In this document: positions 5,683 through 6,249 of the stretch, in pieces
How the letters are laid out: the number at the start of each line of letters is the position of its first letter
How positions within the stretch are numbered: the first letter of the stretch is position 1
NCBI GenBank assembly: GCA_937128785.1
Contig: CAKZMS010000526.1
Coordinates: forward strand, 1 to 6,249
Length of the DNA: 6,249 bases
Direction of reading: 5' to 3'
Source: an uncultured Opitutaceae bacterium
GTDB lineage: Bacteria; Verrucomicrobiota; Verrucomicrobiia; Opitutales; Opitutaceae
Made by a program: the position numbers and the translations under genes
The notes under the pieces: generated by a model
What the model was told of the DNA's origin: nothing
What the model saw: the letters and a program-made list of their open reading frames with translations, nothing else
The model's database searches: none

Positions 5683-6249
5683 ATGAGTCCTGAAGATCCC
5701 GAATCCGTGAAATCCCCCTCATTTAACACTCTCCTCGGTGGAGTCCTCTTGGGCTGTGCCGTTCCGGAAATGTCGGCTGGCGACAAATCGCCGGTGACTG
5801 AAAGACTCTCCGCCCGTTCCGGGGTCTCCGTGTTCCAAGCTTGGAACCCCATCGATATGCCAGACGAGTTCCCCCTGTGGACCAATGCGGATCGCCTGCG
5901 CGCCGCCGCCCAACACGACGTCCTTTGGGAAGAGCCGGTGAGCCAACTGGGCTTCAATACCGCGCTCGTGCTCGGGGCTGAATGGGAGGGTAAACATGCC
6001 GGGTTGGCCACGAAGTTTACCGATGCCACTGCCGCCAAGGCTTTGGCCAACCGCGCCGCTATGCTCGAGATGAATCCCAGTATGATCTTCCTGTTGGAGG
6101 TCCGCTGGCGCGATGCCCCGGGAAGTTTCGCCCCGGAAGACAGCCCCTTCTGGCAGCGCAATGACGACGGCACGCGCGTGCTGGGGTGGGACAATGGCCC
6201 CGAGCCCTACTATCTCCTCGACCCGGAGAACTCGGAGTTCCAGGCCAAC
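5683..6249 (+). CDS. Putative lipoprotein, glycoside-hydrolase-like (N-terminal part, runs off right edge)
   Basis: An open frame of 189 codons from ATG 5683 to the last base of the window, so the 3' end is missing. Three starts are possible. ATG 5683 has no clear ribosome site. GTG 5707 would give MKSPSFNTLLGGVLLGC, a short lipoprotein signal with lipobox LLGC. ATG 5440 has a perfect Shine-Dalgarno box but adds 81 low-complexity-looking residues. I favour 5683 or 5707 because the lipobox Cys (codon 5755-5757) would then sit near the N-terminus, predicting membrane anchoring. After the leader come SVFQAWNPIDMP (49-60), DRLRAAAQHDVLWEEP (70-85), LGFNTALVLGAEWEG, NPSMIFLLEVRWRDAPGSF (131-149), SPFWQRNDDG and EPYYLLDPENSEFQ (174-187). 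This pattern of beta strands ending in acidic/aromatic residues recalls uncharacterised TIM-barrel 'putative glycoside hydrolase' proteins of the GHL15 kind. That assignment is from memory of family style and is moderate at best. Its place beside sulfatases fits glycan degradation. Confidence 0.72.
   Translation, partial: MSPEDPESVKSPSFNTLLGGVLLGCAVPEMSAGDKSPVTERLSARSGVSVFQAWNPIDMPDEFPLWTNADRLRAAAQHDVLWEEPVSQLGFNTALVLGAEWEGKHAGLATKFTDATAAKALANRAAMLEMNPSMIFLLEVRWRDAPGSFAPEDSPFWQRNDDGTRVLGWDNGPEPYYLLDPENSEFQAN

Noticed and set aside
5637..6194. 185-codon minus-strand open frame opposite the right-edge gene
   Set aside because: Ser/Arg/Pro-rich translation without family features. The plus-strand frame over the same bases shows protein-like strands, helices and a lipobox leader.

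Overview
The window looks like part of a bacterial polysaccharide-degradation locus. Base composition is GC-rich (about 60% by eye). There are three S1-type sulfatase genes, an aldo/keto reductase, and the start of a probable surface-anchored glycoside-hydrolase-like protein. The density of sulfatases, some exported, together with short hairpin REP-like repeats in the spacers, fits a Verrucomicrobiota (Opitutales-like) or Planctomycetota genome. That assignment is an inference from style; no rRNA or other phylogenetic marker is present.

Layout from left to right. Positions 1-783 (+) carry the C-terminal part of a sulfatase whose catalytic N-terminus lies off the left edge. It converges, across a 57-bp gap, on a minus-strand series. 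In transcription order that series is sulfatase C (5392-3899, canonical CAPSR active site, no visible signal peptide), sulfatase B (3659-2091, CAASR active site, clear Sec signal peptide) and an aldo/keto reductase (1863-841). Sulfatases B and C are clear paralogues of each other and look like a tandem duplication that has diverged. At the right edge a plus-strand gene, divergent from sulfatase C, begins and runs off the window. Its likely N-terminus has a lipobox, and the following segment resembles uncharacterised TIM-barrel glycoside-hydrolase-like proteins.

The two spacers inside the minus-strand series (1864-2090 and 3660-3898) each contain one head-to-head pair of REP-like hairpin units. 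The two pairs belong to different repeat families. In the first pair the stems covary between copies, so the conserved property is structure. The signal-peptide codons of sulfatase B are built on an imperfect heptanucleotide tandem repeat.

Inferred function: exported sulfatases remove sulfate esters (or N-sulfates) from a complex sulfated glycan, the lipoprotein may act on the same glycan, and the oxidoreductase may process a released sugar or aldehyde. The substrate cannot be read from the sequence. No formylglycine-generating enzyme, transporter or regulator is in the window. I see no CRISPR array, tRNA, rRNA, transposase or phage gene.
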